Positions 60,281 to 64,000 of a stretch of 64,000 nucleotides of DNA are shown here, piece after piece. This DNA comes from Phyto melanocephala. Its lineage: Eukaryota; Arthropoda; Insecta; Diptera; Rhinophoridae. The position numbers were made by a program, and so were the translations under genes. How positions within the stretch are numbered: position 1 is the first letter of the stretch; each line of letters opens with the position of its first letter. The stretch is taken from positions 122,523,062 through 122,587,061 of the forward strand of contig OW799236.1 of assembly GCA_941918925.1 (NCBI GenBank). Reading direction: 5' to 3'. The notes under the pieces were generated by a model that worked only from the letters and a program-made list of their open reading frames with translations, was not told the DNA's origin and did not search any database.

Positions 60281-61385
60281 GAATAACACTGAAACTCCCA
60301 TGCCTGTTAGTACTGTCTGCTCTTTTCGAATGACCTAGAAGAGAACCAAAACAAGGGAGATAGAGAGAAAGATTGTTTTTTTATTTTTTTGTTTTATTCA
60401 CAAAACTTAACAAATTGGTTGGTTGTCAAACCAACATGTTGGAATGAACTGTTTCAGACTTTCACGCGCTGCTAACGTCATTGCATACAACAATTCGTGT
60501 ATCTGCAACGTGACCACAAGTTACGCTAAGAACCACAAATATATTGGCCAAAGTGAAAGAGGTTGTTTTGAGAAAGCTTTTCTATTCAATAGCGTTTTGG
60601 CAGTCATAGCTAACGGTTGTACTGAACAACTTAAAGCGGATAACAGAAAACAAAAAAAAACTTGAAAACAATTTTATTATTTGGATTATTTAATTCAGCT
60701 TATAACCAAGAAGAAAAAAAAAAACAAGAACAAAAAACAATTATATAGAGACGTAAATTAACATAATTGTTCTGAGTGAAATAACGTTTGCATTATAAAC
60801 AAATAATATAGAAAAGCATCTTATCTTGTTATATATTTATTTATACCTTAAATGAATGGACTTATTCTACTACTAGCGAAGCCGATTTAATTAAAACAAC
60901 AACAACAAAAATAATAAAATCCCAAAATAATAAACAAATTCTAAAACGCAAATAAATAATTTGCATAATTTTTGAAATTCATATGAAATAAAAACAAATG
61001 TGTTGCAATTTTACTAAGAAATGTTGTGAATCACTTTTTGCTTTTCTGTTTTGGGTACAAAAATAAAAATTATTAAATAAATTATAAAAAACAAAATAAA
61101 ATCCAAAGAGCAAAGAACTTTAGGAAATGTGAATGTGTGTTTTTTTTCTATCTTTGCCATTTAATAAATTTAAAATTATTAAGTGCAGAATAACAAAAAA
61201 AATAATAATAATAATAACAAAGAAACAAAAACAATATGCGCAACAATTATTAATGATATTGACAAAAAAAAATACATATAATTAATAAAAAATAAACTGA
61301 AAAACCAAATAACGAGTGTTAATGGAAGAAAGTTATACGCAAAGACATTAATAAAATAAATGTTTAACAAACAATTGAATTTAAA
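60281..61385 (+). promoter_or_regulatory. Possible promoter and 5' leader of the downstream exon
   Basis: About 60,290-60,655 is richer in G+C than its surroundings (TTTCACGCGCTGCTAACGTC, GTGACCACAAGTTACGC) and contains GGGAGATAGAGAGAAAG. From 60,700 to 61,385 the sequence is A-rich and CAA/AAC-rich, as fly 5' leaders often are. The 80-codon ORF at 60,423-60,665 has no known domain. No TATA box or initiator could be fixed, so this is an inference from position. Confidence 0.3.
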
Positions 61386-61608
61386 ATGTCGATTGTTTGT
61401 ACTCTAGAACCCAAAGTGAATTTATTTAAAGGTCCTGTAGCTACCAAAAATTTACTAGTTCTAAAAAATAACATCAACAACAACAACAACAGCAGCAGCA
61501 ACAACAATCTTAATACCACTTTTGCTGCTGTTAATAAAGTATCAACAACACCCTCCAACAAATTACTTACGGATACGACAACCACAAATAATTGCCTTAA
61601 AGAAAAAT
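61386..61608 (+). CDS. Putative 5' coding exon, Asn/Ser-rich protein
   Basis: ATG in the favourable context TAAAATG opens a frame of 74 complete codons before AAAAAT|GTACGT, a strong splice-donor match at 61,609, leaving a phase-1 junction. Without splicing the frame would stop at 61,614-61,616 (76 codons). The N-terminal 27 residues (MSIVCTLEPKVNLFKGPVAT and onward) have mixed composition. They are followed by an Asn/Ser run (28-42) coded by AAC and AGC repeats, then Thr/Ser-rich sequence with a Cys near the end. Such homopolymer runs coded by CAN/AGC repeats are typical of fly neural and developmental regulators. I do not recognise the protein, and no signal peptide or membrane segment is seen. 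Later exons would lie beyond the window. It could also be a chance ORF. Confidence 0.45.
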
Positions 61609-64000
61609 GTACGTAAAAAGAAAAAAATATCAACAACAAAAAAAAAATAACATAATTAAGACAGTGAAGACATTAAGAGAGACATTTAATATCATTAAAT
61701 AATTAAATAATGTTAAAACAAAGACGAAACACACCACAGCACAGCACACGTTTTAGGGTCTTAAATTATAGTTTTTTTTTTTATTAGTGTGTATAAACAC
61801 ATACGCATTGTAAATTAAAGAACTTTCAAAATTGTGAATAATTTAATATACAGTTTGCTGTAGTGTTTGAGTAGGAGTAGTTAATCATTTAGAATATCGT
61901 TAGTTTAGATAACAAATTTAAAAATAGAAAGTTCTTCGGCACTTACTGTAAGGCGAAATCTACTATCTGGAGTGTGGAAAACTATTTGCACTTTATAGGG
62001 TTTACAATAGAAAACAGATTTTTGGAATTTAACTCAACAAATAATGTGTAAAGTGAAAATGTTGTTTTTTATGTTTCTTTAAAAAACAAAATAAGTTTTC
62101 AATTCAACATATTTAAAAGTTTTACTGCCGTTTTCATAAAAAAAATAGTTTAGTGTTTGGCAGATGTTGTGCGAAATTTGGTCAAATAAGCCTGCAATAA
62201 ACCTTAAATATTTTTTATGAATATGGCAGTTAATAATTTATTTAATTTTTCATTTTTCTTTTAATACTACTACGGTGTTCTGTTCAACTTTTAAAATTGT
62301 ACTAAAAAAGTGTTTGAGTTTTAAGTAAAATAGTTCCAAATATAAATAATCTTAAATATGTTTTTGTTAAATTAAACTTGATATTTTGGTTTTTGAAACC
62401 CTATTAAAAATTTAACACGCAGTAAAAAGATATGCGAGTATATAAAAAAGTTTAATTAATTATTTTATTTTTATTCAGCATTTTTCGATTAAACAAATCA
62501 AATTGTTTATAAAAAAATGTTTATGTACTTTTGTTTCGACTTTTTGGCGTTATTTTCTGTGTTTAGACTAAAATTAAAAAATTTAATTACATCAATTAGT
62601 ATTAATTGTTTTGATGTAAGAAATTAATATATAAAATAGTTAATTTGACTTTTTGAGTTTGCTTACAGTTTTTTTTCTTTAATCAATGCTTTTATAAATA
62701 TTTGTAAAATATTTAAAAATTATTTAAAATATTTTCCCAATAGTTTATTTATTTAGATTTATTTTATTCAACATTACAATTTTAGTCTCATTTACAACGC
62801 ATTTTAGTTCTTTAAGCGCGGATTTATATTGTTTATTTGTTTACGGCCCATGTATTTAATTACGTATAGAATAAGACATCATTCAAGTGTCCTCCCCGGC
62901 TCCTGACGACAACGAGGATCCTAGTTGTTAAAATTCGAGTAATTTGGACAATGATTTTGAGCAATGCCCCTGCTTTAATTGGCTATGACAAACACCTAAC
63001 GGGGCCAAATTGGACGACCTTGTTGTTGCCATTTGTTTTTTATCAACTCTGTAAGACATAACCATACCATCCAATTTTTTATGTAGAACGTCTATTGAGA
63101 CGTTTGTTATGCTGGCAAATCATATTGTTTAATTTTGGTCAAAAAAATCTTGTTACCATTGACGAAAGTATAACGTTTATTGATGACAATGAGGGCCTCA
63201 CCGATAACGTTTTATAGAACTACAATTTAATGTCACCGCCGTCAGAATCAAGTTCTGATGAAAAATCAGTTAAGTGGACGTTTGTAAAAAACTGAATTCT
63301 TGAACACGGCGAGGGGATATGACTGCCTCGATTATTCCTACACACTTTTAGAGAAAATGGCCATATTCTCAACCCATATGGTGCTTCTTTAACGTATAAG
63401 TTTTGGCTGACTATTTGCGACATTAATAGTTACACAAAATCTTCATAACAAAAGCTAAGTTTACACTATAATACAAGTAGTTAGATTTTGTAACAAAAAT
63501 GGAAAATACAGTTTTTGGTTTTTGTGCAGTGTATTTTAATAAAAAAAAAATTGAGAAAAGTCCAAAAGTGATGATGAAGATGCTACAAAATGTAATAAAA
63601 ATCTTACGACTTGTATTAAAGTGTAAAATTAGCTTAAGGCACATTAATGGGTTGTTTGACGGAGGAAATGTTTTGGTTATTAAAATCATTCAAATCTTAG
63701 TAAGTCATATCACGTGTAATTTTATAGTGGAAAAGTGACTACATTATAAATTACTTGGCCATATTAAGTGTCAATTGTAATAATTTAAAGAAATGTGTGT
63801 TATTATTTTACCTCAACTTTATGGGAGTTTTAATTTCGACTGTGACTGCTTGAGTCAGTACATAGTTCTTGTTGGGTAAGGCCAGGAGAAACAAATGTGT
63901 ACATTTTTACGATAATATTTCTATTTACAAAAACAAAAATAAACAATAAATAAATTTATTACATGACATGGTAACAAATTAGCAATAAAAAACTGTAGAA
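61609..64000 (+). other. Putative first coding intron / noncoding sequence
   Basis: If the exon at 61,386 is real this is intron, with no convincing downstream coding exon in the window. At about 62,880-63,420 the sequence is less AT-rich and contains short open pieces on + (ILNPYGASLTYKFW; NEGLTDN; SESSSDE) in changing frames, which look like a worn transposase relic of unknown class. The open 79-codon frame at 63,499-63,738 shows no domain. Confidence 0.35.

Noticed and set aside
60423..60665. 80-codon ORF upstream of the putative exon
   Set aside because: Cys-containing and less AT-rich, but no recognisable domain; kept only as part of a possible promoter/leader region.
61179..61639. Minus-strand Leu-rich ORFs
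   Set aside because: They are the complement of the AAC/AGC and AAT repeats in the plus-strand leader and exon, not genes.
63499..63738. 79-codon ORF near the right edge
   Set aside because: Lys/Ile-rich with no domain, overlapped by an equally long minus ORF; probably chance.

Overview
The window reads as euchromatic but gene-poor DNA of a higher fly, probably a calyptrate such as a blow fly or house-fly relative. The reasons are very high A+T, many ATGT/ACAT microsatellites, a DINE-1/INE-1-like repeat family with 'TATACCCTTCAC ... GTGAAGGGTATA' ends, Helitrons ending CTRR, several hAT and mariner relics, and an Asn/Ser homopolymer-rich coding start near the right end. The taxon is inferred from composition and repeat families, not from a marker gene. 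Most of the window looks like intergenic or intronic sequence.

Left to right: AT-rich spacer with a short hairpin (1-1.8 kb); DINE-like copy (1.77-3.1); decayed mariner-type transposase on + (4.1-5.1); Helitron-like scrap (6.6-6.96); a DINE-like copy split by another DINE-like copy (7.0-8.5); spacer; a MITE-like inverted-repeat element (12.97-13.70); another TIR candidate (14.55-15.52); a DINE-like copy containing a decayed mariner transposase on - (16.5-18.1); a TIR-like element with four TGTCACGTAC-type motifs (18.65-19.54); Helitron copies (21.28-21.76 and 24.33-25.47); DINE-like copy (25.6-26.4); then the main structure at 27.69-33.42.

That structure is a hAT-like MITE with TAGGGTGATCG ends. 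It sits inside Helitron/DINE-like sequence and is itself split by a full-length, apparently intact two-ORF non-LTR retrotransposon (28.53-33.23). A second copy of the MITE (38.75-39.79, inverted) lacks the insertion and gives the pre-insertion reference. Further right lie a foldback MITE (35.04-35.23), a TA-flanked MITE (40.38-40.83), a DINE-like copy (41.2-41.7), a small palindromic MITE (42.04), a TAA-flanked TIR element (48.17-49.33), a hAT deletion derivative keeping the start of its transposase (50.30-51.59), a DINE-like copy (52.2-53.2), a mariner relic (54.0-54.5), a third hAT relic with a dimerisation-domain remnant (54.89-55.80) and an intact DINE-like copy (56.6-57.3).

The only host-gene candidate is a 5' coding exon on + at 61,386-61,608, followed by a good GTACGT splice donor; the rest of the window would then be its first coding intron. 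The only intact long ORFs are the two of the retrotransposon. No rRNA, CRISPR array, bacterial operon or defence system is visible, and I recognise no tRNA.
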